A DNA stretch of 64,000 nucleotides from Calliopsis andreniformis (GCF_051401765.1 NW_027480423.1:1860001-1924000); one strand, 5' to 3'; counted from the stretch's first letter, positions 26,553 to 38,842 are shown. The notes: generated by a model not told the origin, from the letters alone. Numbers and translations: made by a program.

Positions 26553-29500
26553 CATTTCTACGTTCCGGCAACCTAGGCTTCACCCCTGGGCGTTGTTCCA
26601 CCAGATCGAATAGTTAGGGCCTAAGAAGTGAACGCCAGCAGAATAAAATACAATACAAATACAACAGTTCTTCCATCATATAAAACGAATAATTGCAACC
26701 AGTATGAAAGTTATAGTCATTTCTACGTTCCGGGCAACCTAGGCTTCACTCTATGGCGTTCTTGCACCACATCGAATAGCTGCGGCCTCAGAAGTCAACG
26801 CCTGAAGCATAAAATACAATAAAAATACAACAGTCTTTCCATCCTATAACAGGAATAATTGCAACCAGTTTGAAAGTGATGGTCATTTCTACGTTCCGGG
26901 CAACCTAGGCTTCACTCTAGAGCGTTGCTCCACCAGATCGAATAGTTAGTGCCTTAAAAGTCAACGCCAGAAGCATAAAATACAATATAAATACAACTGT
27001 TTTTCCATCATATAAAACGAATAATTGCAACCAGTATGAAAGTTATGGTCATTTCTACGTTCCGGGCAACCCAGGCTTCACTCTATGGCGTTCTTCCACC
27101 ACATGGAATAGCTACGGCCTCAGAAGTCAACGCCTGAAGCATAAAATACAATAAAAATACAACAGTCTTTCCGTCCTTTAACAGGAATAATGGCAACCCT
27201 TGTGAAAGTGATGGTCATTTCTACGTTCCGGGCAACCTGGGCTTCACTCTAGAGCGTTGCTCCACCAGATCAAATGGTTAGTGCCTTAGAAGTCAACGCC
27301 AGAAGCATAAAATACAATATAATTACAACAGTGTTTCCATAATATAAAACGAATAATTGCAACCAGTATGAAAGTTATGGTCATTTCTACGTTCCGGGCA
27401 ACCCAGGCTTCACTCTATGGCGTTCTTCCACCACATGGAATAGCTACGGCCTCAGAAGTCAACGCCTGAAGCATAAAATACAATAAAAATACAACAGTCT
27501 TTCCGTCCTTTAACAGGAATAATTGCAACCCTTGTGAAAGTGATGGTCATTTCTACGTTCCGGGCAACCCAGGCTTCACTCTAGGGCGTTCTTCCACCAC
27601 ATCGAATAGCAACGGCCTCAGAAGTCAATGCCTGAAGCATAAAATACAATAAAAATACAACAGTCTTTCCGTCCTATAACAGGGAAAATTGCAACCCGTG
27701 TGAAAGTGATGGTCATTTGTACGTTCCAGGCAACCTAGGCTTCACTCTAGGGCGCTGTTCCACCAGATCGAATTGTTAGGGCCTAAGAAGACAACGCCCG
27801 ATGCATAAAATACAAAATAAATAGAACAGTTTTTCCATCGTGTAAAACGAATAATTGCTGCCGGTGTGAAAGTTATGGTCATTTCTACGTTGCGGTCGTC
27901 ATAGGCTTCACTCTAGGGCGTTGCTCCACCAGATCAAACAGTTAGGGCCTTAGAAGTCAACGCCCGAAGCATAAAATACAAAATAAATAGAGCCGTTTTT
28001 CCATTGTATAAAACGAATAATAGCAACCAGTGTGAAAGTTATGGTCATTTCTACGTTCCGGGCAACCTAGGCTTCACTCTAGGGCGTTGCTCCAACAGAT
28101 TGAATAGTTAGGGCCTTAGAAGTCAACGCCCGATGCATAAAATACATAATAAATAGAACAGTTTTTCCATCGTGTAAAACAAATAATTGCTACCGGTGTG
28201 AAAGTTATGGTCATTTCTACGTTCCGGTCAACCTAGGCTTCACCATAGGTCGTTATTCCACCAGATCGAACAGTTAGGGCCTAAGAAGTGAACGCCAGAA
28301 GCATAAAATACAATATAAATACAACAGTTTTTCCATCATACAAAACGAATAATTGCAACCAGTATGAAAGCTAGGGTCATTTCTACTTTACGGGCAACCT
28401 AGGCTACACCCTAGGGCGTTGCTCTTACAGATTGAATAGTTAGGGCCTTAGAAGTTAATGCCCGAAGCATAAAATGCAATAAAAATACAACAGTTTTTCC
28501 ATCGTATAAAAGGATTAATTGCAACCAGTTTGAAAGTGATGGTCACTTCTTCGTTCCGGGCAACCTACGCTTCACTCTAGGGCGTTGCTCCACCAGATCG
28601 AATAGTTAGGGCCTTAGAAGTTAACGCCAGAAGCATAAAATACAATATAAGTACAACAGTTTTTCCATCGTGTAAAATGAATAATTGCAAACATTGCGAA
28701 AGTAATGGTCATTCCACGTTCCGGGCAACCGAGGCGTTACTCTAGTGCGTTGCTCCACCACATCTAATAGCTACGGCCTTAGACGTCAACGACAGAAGCA
28801 TAAAATACAATAAAGATGCAACAGCTTTTCCATCGTATAAAACGAATAATTGCAACCAGTGTGAAAGTTATTGTCATTTCTACTTTCCGCGCAACCTAGG
28901 CTTCACCCGAGCGCGTTGCTCCAACAGATTGAATAGGTAGGACCTTAGAAGTCAGCGCCAGAAGCATAAAATACAATATAAACACAACAGTTTTTCCATG
29001 GTATAAAACGAATAATTGCTACCAGTATGGAAGTGATGGTCATTTCTACGTTCCGGGCAACCTAGGCCTCACTCTAGGGCGTTGTTCCACCAGATTGAAT
29101 AGTTAGGGCCTAAGAAATCAACGCCAGAAGCATAAAATACAATATAAATATAACAGTTTTTCCATCGTATAAAACGAATAATTTCAACCAGTGTGAATGT
29201 TATGGACATTTCTATATTCCGAGCAACCTAGGCTTCACTCTAGGGCGTTGATCCACCAGATAGAATAGTTAGGGCCTTAGAAGTCAACGCCAGAAGCATA
29301 AAATTCAATAAAGATGCAACAGTTTTTCCATCGTATAGCAGGAATAACTGCAAACAGTGTGAAAGTACTGGTCATTTCTACGTTCCGGGTAACCTAGGCT
29401 TCAGTCTAGGGCGTTGTTCCACCAGATCGAACAGTTAGGGCCTAAGAAGGCAACGCCAGAAGCATAAAATACAATATAAATATATCAGTTTTTCCATCGT

Positions 29501-31693
29501 ATAAAACGAATAATAGCAACCAGTATGAAAGTATGGTCATTTCTACGTTCCGGGCAACCTAGGCTTCACCCCAGGTCGTTGTTCCACCAGATCGAATAGT
29601 TAGGGCCTAAGAAGAGAACGCCAGCAGCATAAAATACAATATAAATACAACAGTTCTTCCATCATATAAAACGAATAATTGCAACCAGTATGAAAGTTAT
29701 GGTCATTTCTACGTTCCGGGAAACCTAGGCTTCACTCTATGGCGTTCTTCCACCACATCGAATAGCGGCGGCCTCAGAAGTCAACGCCTGAAGCATAAAA
29801 TACAATAAAAATACAACAGTCTTTCCGTCCTATAACAGGAATAATTGCCACCCGTGTGAAAGTGATGGTCATTTGTACGTTCCAGGCAACCTAGGCTTCA
29901 CTCTAGGGCGTTGTTCCACCAGAACGAATTGTTAGGGCCTAAGAAGTCAACGCCAGAAGCATAAGATAGTATATAAATATAACAGTTTTTCCATCGTATA
30001 GAACGAATAATAGCAACCAGTGTGAAAGTTATGGTCACTTCTACGTTCCGGGCAACCTAGGCTTCACACTAGGGCGTTGCTCCACCAGATCAAACAGTTA
30101 GGCCCTTAGAAGTCAACGCCCGAGGCATAAAATACAAAATAAATAGAACAGTTTTTCCATTGTATAAATGAATAATAGCATCCAGTGTGAAAGTTATGGT
30201 CATTTCTACGTTCCGGGCAACCTAGGCTTCACTCTAGGGCGTTGTTCCACAAGATCGAATTGTTAGGGCATAAGAAGTCAACGCCAGAAGCATAAGATAG
30301 TATAAAAATATAACAGTTTTTCCATCGTATAGAACGAATAATAGCAACCAGTGTGAAAGTTATGGTCATTTCTACGTTCCGGGCAACCTAGGCTTCACTC
30401 TAGGGCGTTGCTCCACCCGATCAAACAGCTAGGGCCTTAGAAGTCAACGCCCGAAGCATAAAACACAATATAAATATAACAGTTTTTCCATCGTATAGAA
30501 CGAATAATAGCAACCAGTGTGAAAGTTAACGTCATTTCTACTTTCCGGGCAACCTAGGCTTCACCCTAGGGCGTTGCTCCAACAGATCGAATAGTGAGGG
30601 CCTTAGAAGTCAACGCCCGATGCTTAAAATACAAAATAAATACAACAGTTTTTCCATCATATAAAACGAGTAATTGCAACCAGTATGAAAGTTGTGGTCA
30701 TTTCTACTTTCCGGGCAACCTAGGCTTCACTCTAGGGCGTTGCTCCAACAGATTGAATAGTTAGGGCCTTAGAAGTCAACGCCCGATGCATAAAATACAT
30801 AATAAATAGAACAGTTTTTCCATCGTGTAAAACAAATAATTGCTACCGGTGTGAAAGTTATGGTCATTTCTACGTTCCGGTCAACCTAGGCTTCACCATA
30901 CGTCGTTATTCCACCAGATCGAACAGTTAGGGCCTAAGAAGTGAACGCCAGAAGCATAAAATACAATATAAATACAACAGTTTTTCCATCATACAAAACG
31001 AATAATTGCAACCAGTATGAAAGCTAGGGTCATTTCTACTTTACGGGCAACCTAGGCTACACCCTAGGGCGTTGCTCTTACAGATTGAATAGTTAGGGCC
31101 TTAGAAGTTAATGCCCGAAGCATAAAATGCAATAAAAATACAACAGTTTTTCCATCGTATAAAAGGATTAATTCCAACCAGTTTGAAAGTGATGGTCACT
31201 TCTTCGTTCCGGGCAACCTACGCTTCACTCTAGGGCGTTGCTCCACCAGATCGAATAGTTAGGGCCTTAGAAGTTAACGCCAGAAGCATAAAATACAATA
31301 TAAGTACAACAGTTTTTCCATCGTGTAAAATGAATAATTGCAAACATTGCGAAAGTAATGGTCATTCCACGTTCCGGGCAACCGAGGCGTTACTCTAGTG
31401 CGTTGCTCCACCACATCTAATAGCTACGGCCTTAGACGTCAACGACAGAAGCATAAAATACAATAAAGATGCAACAGCTTTTCCATCGTATAAAACGAAT
31501 AATTGCAACCAGTGTGAAAGTTATTGTCATTTCTACTTTCCGCGCAACCTAGGCTTCACCCGAGCGCGTTGCTCCAACAGATTGAATAGGTAGGACCTTA
31601 GAAGTCAGCGCCAGAAGCATAAAATACAATATAAACACAACAGTTTTTCCATGGTATAAAACGAATAATTGCTACCAGTATGGAAGTGATGGT
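26553..31693 (+). repeat. 5,141-bp unit, copy 1 (31 monomers)
   Basis: Starts at catttctacgttccggcaac (26553), which recurs at 31694. It contains a two-monomer tandem (26881-27212 and 27213-27544; shared ccaccacatggaatag and gtcctttaacagg), then a Z block from about 28066, and from about 30715 a second Z start that repeats 28066-29040 at offset 2,653 bp (16 monomers). Four one-base deletions are visible, for example gaaagtatggtc near 29527 and tgtataaatgaat near 30165. Confidence 0.87.
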
Positions 31694-34600
31694 CATTTCT
31701 ACGTTCCGGCAACCTAGGCTTCACCCCTGGGCGTTGTTCCACCAGATCGAATAGTTAGGGCCTAAGAAGTGAACGCCAGCAGAATAAAATACAATACAAA
31801 TACAACAGTTCTTCCATCATATAAAACGAATAATTGCAACCAGTATGAAAGTTATAGTCATTTCTACGTTCCGGGCAACCTAGGCTTCACTCTATGGCGT
31901 TCTTCCACCACATCGAATAGCTGCGGCCTTAGAAGTCAACGCCTGAAGCATAAAATACAATAAAAATACAACAGTCTTTCCATCCTATAACAGGAATAAT
32001 TGCAACCAGTTTGAAAGTGATGGTCATTTCTACGTTCCGGGCAACCTAGGCTTCACTCTAGAGCGTTGCTCCACCAGATCGAATAGTTAGTGCCTTAAAA
32101 GTCAACGCCAGAAGCATAAAATACAATATAAATACAACTGTTTTTCCATCATATAAAACGAATAATTGCAACCAGTATGAAAGTTATGGTCATTTCTACG
32201 TTCCGGGCAACCCAGGCTTCACTCTATGGCGTTCTTCCACCACATGGAATAGCTACGGCCTCAGAAGTCAACGCCTGAAGCATAAAATACAATAAAAATA
32301 CAACAGTCTTTCCGTCCTTTAACAGGAATAATGGCAACCCTTGTGAAAGTGATGGTCATTTCTACGTTCCGGGCAACCTGGGCTTCACTCTAGAGCGTTG
32401 CTCCACCAGATCAAATGGTTAGTGCCTTAGAAGTCAACGCCAGAAGCATAAAATACAATATAATTACAACAGTGTTTCCATAATATAAAACGAATAATTG
32501 CAACCAGTATGAAAGTTATGGTCATTTCTACGTTCCGGGCAACCCAGGCTTCACTCTATGGCGTTCTTCCACCACATGGAATAGCTACGGCCTCAGAAGT
32601 CAACGCCTGAAGCATAAAATACAATAAAAATACAACAGTCTTTCCGTCCTTTAACAGGAATAATTGCAACCCTTGTGAAAGTGATGGTCATTTCTACGTT
32701 CCGGGCAACCCAGGCTTCACTCTAGGGCGTTCTTCCACCACATCGAATAGCAACGGCCTCAGAAGTCAATGCCTGAAGCATAAAATACAATAAAAATACA
32801 ACAGTCTTTCCGTCCTATAACAGGGAAAATTGCAACCCGTGTGAAAGTGATGGTCATTTGTACGTTCCAGGCAACCTAGGCTTCACTCTAGGGCGCTGTT
32901 CCACCAGATCGAATTGTTAGGGCCTAAGAAGACAACGCCCGATGCATAAAATACAAAATAAATAGAACAGTTTTTCCATCGTGTAAAACGAATAATTGCT
33001 GCCGGTGTGAAAGTTATGGTCATTTCTACGTTGCGGTCGTCATAGGCTTCACTCTAGGGCGTTGCTCCACCAGATCAAACAGTTAGGGCCTTAGAAGTCA
33101 ACGCCCGAAGCATAAAATACAAAATAAATAGAGCCGTTTTTCCATTGTATAAAACGAATAATAGCAACCAGTGTGAAAGTTATGGTCATTTCTACGTTCC
33201 GGGCAACCTAGGCTTCACTCTAGGGCGTTGCTCCAACAGATTGAATAGTTAGGGCCTTAGAAGTCAACGCCCGATGCATAAAATACATAATAAATAGAAC
33301 AGTTTTTCCATCGTGTAAAACAAATAATTGCTACCGGTGTGAAAGTTATGGTCATTTCTACGTTCCGGTCAACCTAGGCTTCACCATAGGTCGTTATTCC
33401 ACCAGATCGAACAGTTAGGGCCTAAGAAGTGAACGCCAGAAGCATAAAATACAATATAAATACAACAGTTTTTCCATCATACAAAACGAATAATTGCAAC
33501 CAGTATGAAAGCTAGGGTCATTTCTACTTTACGGGCAACCTAGGCTACACCCTAGGGCGTTGCTCTTACAGATTGAATAGTTAGGGCCTTAGAAGTTAAT
33601 GCCCGAAGCATAAAATGCAATAAAAATACAACAGTTTTTCCATCGTATAAAAGGATTAATTGCAACCAGTTTGAAAGTGATGGTCACTTCTTCGTTCCGG
33701 GCAACCTACGCTTCACTCTAGGGCGTTGTTCCACCAGATCGAACAGTTAGGGCCTAAGAAGGCAACGCCAGAAGCATAAAATACAATATAAATATATCAG
33801 TTTTTCCATCGTATAAAACGAATAATAGCAACCAGTATGAAAGTATGGTCATTTCTACGTTCCGGGCAACCTAGGCTTCACCCCAGGTCGTTGTTCCACC
33901 AGATCGAATAGTTAGGGCCTAAGAAGTGAACGCCAGCAGCATAAAATACAATATAAATACAACAGTTCTTCCATCATATAAAACGAATAATTGCAACCAG
34001 TATGAAAGTTATGGTCATTTCTACGTTCCGGGAAACCTAGGCTTCACTCTATGGCGTTCTTCCACCACATCGAATAGCGGCGGCCTCAGAAGTCAACGCC
34101 TGAAGCATAAAATACAATAAAAATACAACAGTCTTTCCGTACTATAACAGGAATAATTGCCACCCGTGTGAAAGTGATGGTCATTTGTACGTTCCAGGCA
34201 ACCTAGGCTTCACTCTAGGGCGTTGTTCCACCAGAACGAATTGTTAGGGCCTAAGAAGTCAACGCCAGAAGCATAAGATAGTATATAAATATAACAGTTT
34301 TTCCATCGTATAGAACGAATAATAGCAACCAGTGTGAAAGTTATGGTCACTTCTACGTTCCGGGCAACCTAGGCTTCACACTAGGGCGTTGCTCCACCAG
34401 ATCAAACAGTTAGGCCCTTAGAAGTCAACGCCCGAGGCATAAAATACACAATAAATAGAACAGTTTTTCCATTGTATAAATGAATAATAGCATCCAGTGT
34501 GAAAGTTATGGTCATTTCTACGTTCCGGGCAACCTAGGCTTCACTCTAGGGCGTTGTTCCACAAGATCGAATTGTTAGGGCATAAGAAGTCAACGCCAGA

Positions 34601-35045
34601 AGCATAAGATAGTATATAAATATAACAGTTTTTCCATCGTATAGAACGAATAATAGCAACCAGTGTGAAAGTTATGGTCATTTCTACGTTCCGGGCAACC
34701 TAGGCTTCACTCTAGGGCGTTGCTCCACCCGATCAAACAGCTAGGGCCTTAGAAGTCAACGCCCGAAGCATAAAACACAATATAAATATAACAGTTTTTC
34801 CATCGTATAGAACGAATAATAGCAACCAGTGTGAAAGTTAACGTCATTTCTACTTTCCGGGCAACCTAGGCTTCACCCTAGGGCGTTGCTCCAACAGATC
34901 GAATAGTGAGGGCCTTAGAAGTCAACGCCCGATGCTTAAAATACAAAATAAATACAACAGTTTTTCCATCATATAAAACGAGTAATTGCAACCAGTATGA
35001 AAGTTGTGGTCATTTCTACTTTCCGGGCAACCTAGGCTTCACTCT
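31694..35045 (+). repeat. 5,141-bp unit, copy 2, with an 829-bp deletion
   Basis: 31694-33728 matches 26553-28587. The match then jumps forward: 33728-35045 corresponds to about 29416-30733 (offset 4,312 instead of 5,141 bp). Copy 2 therefore lacks 829 bp, five monomers, relative to copy 1. The junction falls inside gggcgttg[c/t]tccaccagatcga, where both parents are alike, and leaves a full-length hybrid monomer. Confidence 0.85.
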
Positions 35046-35990
35046 AGAGCGTTGCTCCACCAGATCGAATAGTTAGTGCCTTAGAAGTCAACGCCAGAAG
35101 CATAAAATACAATATAAATACAACAGTTTTTCCATCGTATAAAGCGAATAATTGCAACCAGTGTGAAAGTTATGGTCATTTCTACGTTCCGGGCAACCTA
35201 GGCTTCACTCTAGGGCGTTGTTCCACCAGATCGAATTGTTAGGGCATAAGAAGTCAACGCCAGAAGCATAAGATAGTATATAAATATAACAGTTTTTCCA
35301 TCGTATAGAACGAATAATAGCAACCAGTGTGAAAGTTATGGTCACTTCTACGTTCCGGGCAACATAGGCTTCACACTAGGGCGTTGCTCCACCAGATCAA
35401 ACAGTTAGGGCCTTAGATGTCAACGCCCGAAGCATAAAATACAAAATAAATAGAACAGTTTTTCCATTGTATAAAACGAATAATAGCAACCAGTGTGAAA
35501 GTTATGGTCATTTCTACGTTCCGGGCAACCTAGGCTTCACTCTAGGGCGTTGCTCCACCAGATCAAACAGCTAGGGCCTTAGAAGTCAACGCCCGAAGCA
35601 TAAAACACAATATAAATATAACAGTTTTTCCATCGTATAGAACGAATAATAGCAACCAGTGTGAAAGTTAACGTCATTTCTACTTTCCGGGCAACCTAGG
35701 CTTCACCCTAGGGCGTTGCTCCAACAGATCGAATAGTGAGGGCCTTAGAAGTCAACGCCCGATGCTTAAAATACAAAATAAATACAACAGTTTTTCCATC
35801 ATATAAAACGAGTAATTGCAACCAGTATGAAAGTTGTGGTCATTTCTACTTTCCGGGCAACCTAGGCTTCACTCTAGAGCGTTGCTCCACCAGATCGAAT
35901 AGTTAGTGCCTTAGAAGTCAACGCCAGAAGCATAAAATACAATATAAATACAACAGTTTTTCCATCGTATAAAGCGAATAATTGCAACCA
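34640..35990 (+). repeat. Five-monomer (830-bp) tandem HOR
   Basis: About 34640-35160 matches 35470-35990 at exactly 830 bp. Shared markers are gatcaaacagctagggcc (34731 and 35561), cgatgcttaaaatac, aaagttgtggtcatttc and a tataaagcgaataattgc end. Related monomers recur at 60940-61230, where one monomer of the series is missing. Confidence 0.82.
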
Positions 35991-36170
35991 GTATGAAAGT
36001 TATGGTCATTTCTACGTTCCGGGCAACCTAGGCTTCACTCTATGGCGTTCTTCCACTACATCGAATAGCAAGGGCCTCGGGAAGTCAACGCCTGAAGCAT
36101 AAAATACAATAAAAATACAACAGTCTTTCCGTCAGATAACAGGAATAATTGCAACCCGTGTGAAAGTGAT

Positions 36171-37165
36171 GGTCATTTCTACGTTCCGGGGAACCTAGGC
36201 TTCACTCTAGGGCGTTGATCCACCAGATAGAATAGTTAGGGCCTTAGAAGTCAACGCCAGAAGCATAAAATTCAATAAAGATGCAACAGTTTTTCCATCG
36301 TATAGCACTAATAACTGTAAACAGTGTGAAAGTACTGGTCATTTCTACGTTCCGTGTAACCTAGGCTTCACTCTAGGGCGTTGTTCCACCAGATCGAACA
36401 GTTAGGACCTAAGAAGGCAACGCCAGAAGCATAAAATACAAAATAAAAAGAACAGTCTTTCCATCGTATAAAACGAATAATAGCAACCAGTGTGAAAGTT
36501 ATGATCATTTCTACGTTCCGGCAACCTAGGCTTCACCCCGGGGCGTTGTTCCACCAGATCGAATAGTTAGGACCTAAGATGTGAACGCCAGCAGAATAAA
36601 ATACAATATAAGTACAACAGTTCTTCCATCATATAAAACGAATAATTGCAACCAGTATGAAAGTTATGGTCATTTCTACGTTCCGGGCAACCTAGGCCTC
36701 ACTCTAGGGCGTTGTTCCACCAGATTGAATAGTTAGGGCCTAAGAAATCAACGCCAGAAGCATAAAATACAATATAAATATAACAGTTTTTCCATCGTAT
36801 AAAACGAGTAATTTCAACCAGTGTGAATGTTATGGTCATTTCTACATTCGGAGCTACCTAGGCTTCACTCTAGGGCGTTGCTCCACCAGATCGAATAGTT
36901 AGGGCCTTAGAAGACAACGCCAGTATCATAAAATACTATAAAGATGCAACAGCCTTTCCATCGTATTAAACGAATAATTTCAACCAGTGTGAATGTTATG
37001 GTCATTTCTACATTCCGAGCAACCTAGGCTTCACTCTAGGGCGTTGATCCAACAGATTGAATAGTTAGGGCCTTCGCAGTCAACGCCCGAAGCATAAAAT
37101 ACAATATAAATACAACAGTTTTTCCATCATATAACAGGAATAATTGCAACCAGTTTGAAAGTGAT
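36171..37165 (+). repeat. Partial HOR unit (P7-P12)
   Basis: Six monomers, 995 bp, immediately upstream of the complete 12-mer. The first monomer is a hybrid: its first 30 bases carry the P5 marker cggggaacctagg, then it becomes P7 (gttgatccaccagatagaat). P8, P9, P10, P11 and P12 follow in canonical order. Confidence 0.85.
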
Positions 37166-37331
37166 GGTCATTTCTACGTTCCGGGCAACCTGGGCTTCAC
37201 TCTTGAGCATTGCTCCACCAGATCGAATAGCTAGAGCCTTAGAAGTCAACGCCAGAAGCATAAAATACAATATAAATACAACAGTTTTTCCATCGTATAA
37301 AACGAATAATTGCAACCAGTATGAAAGTTAT
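37166..37331 (+). repeat. Monomer class P1
   Basis: 166 bp. Diagnostic: cctgggcttcactcttgagc replaces the usual cctagg and ctctaggg, so the AvrII-type palindrome is lost; agctagagcc; canonical atcgtataaaacgaat end. Other P1 starts: 1501, 3988, 8134, 8797, 9295, 16925, 22401, 39156, 40814, 42638, 46620, 47283, 49937, 50600, 54084. Confidence 0.88.
37291..37307 (-). other. CENP-B-box-like 17-mer (example in P1)
   Basis: Read on the minus strand the 17 bases are attcgttttatacgatg. Against the core NTTCGNNNNANNCGGGN, seven of nine fixed positions match (TTCG, A, CG); the last two G are A and T. The site sits at consensus 126-142. It is intact in classes ending atcgtataaaacgaat or atcgtattaaacgaat, and absent in classes with tataacagg or tatagcagg. 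It could be chance: no exact box was found and no protein binding can be claimed. Confidence 0.3.
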
Positions 37332-37497
37332 GGTCATTTCTACGTTCCGGGCAACCTAGGCTTCACTCTATGGCGTTGCTCCACCAGATCAAACAGTCAG
37401 TTCCTTAGAAGTCAACGCCCGAAGCATAAAATACAAAATAAATAGAACAGTTTTTCCATAGTATAAAACGAATAATGGCAACCAGTGTGAAAGTTAT
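37332..37497 (+). repeat. Monomer class P2
   Basis: 166 bp. Diagnostic: tatggcgttgctccaccag, gatcaaacagtcagttcc, aaaataaatagaacag, ccatagtataaaacg and aatggcaacc. Confidence 0.86.
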
Positions 37498-37662
37498 GAT
37501 CATTTCTACGTTCCGGCAACCTAGGCTTCACCCCAGGGCGTTGTTCCACCAGATCGAATAGTTAGGGCCTAAGAAGTGAACGCCAGCAGCATAAAATACA
37601 ATATAAATACAACAGATCTTCCATCATATAAAACGAGTAATTGCAACCAGTATGAAAGTTAT
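37498..37662 (+). repeat. Monomer class P3 (165 bp)
   Basis: One base short because ttccggg is ttccgg. Starts with gatcattt. Other markers are cttcaccccagggcg, gtgaacgccagcagcat and acagatcttccatcatat. The short ttccggcaacc form occurs in roughly 28 monomers across the window (P3 and P9 classes) and explains most of the deficit from 166 bp. Confidence 0.87.
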
Positions 37663-37828
37663 GGTCATTTCTACGTTTCGGGCAACCTAGGCTTCACTCT
37701 ATGGCGTTCTTCCACCACATCGAATAGCTGCGGCCTCAGAAGTCAACGCCTGAAGCATAAAATACAGTAAAAATACAACAGTCTTTTCATCCTATAACAG
37801 GAATAATTTCAACCAGTTTGAAAGTGAT
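37663..37828 (+). repeat. Monomer class P4
   Basis: 166 bp. Diagnostic: tctacgtttcgggc, ctctatggcgttcttcc, accacatcgaatagctgcgg, cctcagaagtcaacgcctg, acagtaaaaatacaacagtc and tcctataacaggaataatt. It lacks the atcgtataaaacgaat block. Confidence 0.87.
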
Positions 37829-37994
37829 GGTCATTTCTACGTTCCGGGGAACCTAGGCTTCACTCTAGGGCGTTGCTCCACCAGATCGAATAGTTAGTGC
37901 CTTAGAAGTCAACGCCAGAAACATAAAATACAATATAAACACAACAGTTTTTCCATCGTATAAAACGAATAATTGCTACCAGTATGGAAGTGAT
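37829..37994 (+). repeat. Monomer class P5
   Basis: 166 bp. Diagnostic: ttccggggaacctagg, agttagtgccttag, ccagaaacataaaatac, atataaacacaac and attgctaccagtatgg. Confidence 0.87.
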
Positions 37995-38160
37995 GGTCAT
38001 TTCTATGTTCCGGGCAACCTAGGCCTCACTCTAGGGCGTTGTTCCACCAGATTGAATAGTTAGGGCCTTAGAAGTCAACGCCAGAATCATAAAATACAAT
38101 AAAGATGCAACAGCTTTTGCATCGTATTAAACGAATAATTACAACCAGTGTGAATGTTAT
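37995..38160 (+). repeat. Monomer class P6
   Basis: 166 bp. Diagnostic: ttctatgttccggg, cctaggcctcactc, ccagattgaatag, ccagaatcataaaatac, aagatgcaacagcttttgc and atcgtattaaacgaat. Confidence 0.87.
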
Positions 38161-38326
38161 GGTCATTTCTACATTCCGAGCAACCTAGGCTTCACTCTAG
38201 GGCGTTGATCCACCAGATAGAATAGTTAGGGCCTTAGAAGTCAACGCCAGAAGCATAAAATTCAATAAAGATGCAACAGTTTTTCCATCGTAAAGCAGGA
38301 ATAACTGTAAACAGTGTGAAAGTACT
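38161..38326 (+). repeat. Monomer class P7
   Basis: 166 bp. Diagnostic: tctacattccgagcaacc, gttgatccaccagatagaat, aaattcaataaagatgc, atcgtaaagcaggaataact and gtgaaagtact. Many later P7-like copies have cgtatagcagg instead. Confidence 0.86.
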
Positions 38327-38492
38327 GGTCATTTCTACGTTCCGTGTAACCTAGGCTTCACTCTAGGGCGTGGTTCCACCAGATCGAACAGTTAGGACCT
38401 AAGAAGGCAACGCCAGAAGCATAAAATACAAAATAAAAAGAACAGTCTTTCCATCGCATAAAACGAATAATAGCAACCAGTGTGAAAGTTAT
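38327..38492 (+). repeat. Monomer class P8
   Basis: 166 bp. Diagnostic: ttccgtgtaacctagg, gatcgaacagttaggacc, aagaaggcaacgcc, aaaataaaaagaacagtc and ccatcgcataaaacg. Confidence 0.86.
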
Positions 38493-38657
38493 GATCATTT
38501 CTACGTTCCGGCAACCTAGGCTTCACCCCGGGGCGTTGTTCCACCAGATCGAATAGTTAGGACCTAAGATGTGAACGCCAGCAGAATAAAATACAATATA
38601 AGTACAACAGTTCTTCCATCATATAAAACGAATAATTGCAACCAGTATGAAAGTTAT
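38493..38657 (+). repeat. Monomer class P9 (165 bp)
   Basis: One base short like P3 (ttccggcaacc). Diagnostic: cttcaccccggggcg, gttaggacctaagatgtg, cgccagcagaataaaatac and ataagtacaacagttcttcc. Confidence 0.86.
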
Positions 38658-38823
38658 GGTCATTTCTACGTTCCGGGCAACCTAGGCCTCACTCTAGGGC
38701 GTTGTTCCACCAGATTGAATAGTTAGGGCCTAAGAAATCAACGCCAGAAGCATAAAATACAATATAAATATAACAGTTTTTCCATCGTATAAAACGAGTA
38801 ATTTCAACCAGTGTGAATGTTAT
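38658..38823 (+). repeat. Monomer class P10
   Basis: 166 bp. Diagnostic: cctaggcctcactc, ccagattgaatag, gcctaagaaatcaacgcc, atataaatataacag and acgagtaatttcaacc. Absent from the 11-monomer copy at 40814. Confidence 0.85.
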
Positions 38824-38842
38824 GGTCATTTCTACATTCGGA

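Noticed and set aside
37166..37331. Plus-strand CENP-B box around ttctacgttccggg.
   Set aside because: CGGG is present but the upstream TTCG and central A are not at the required spacing. Only the minus-strand site at consensus 126-142 comes close.
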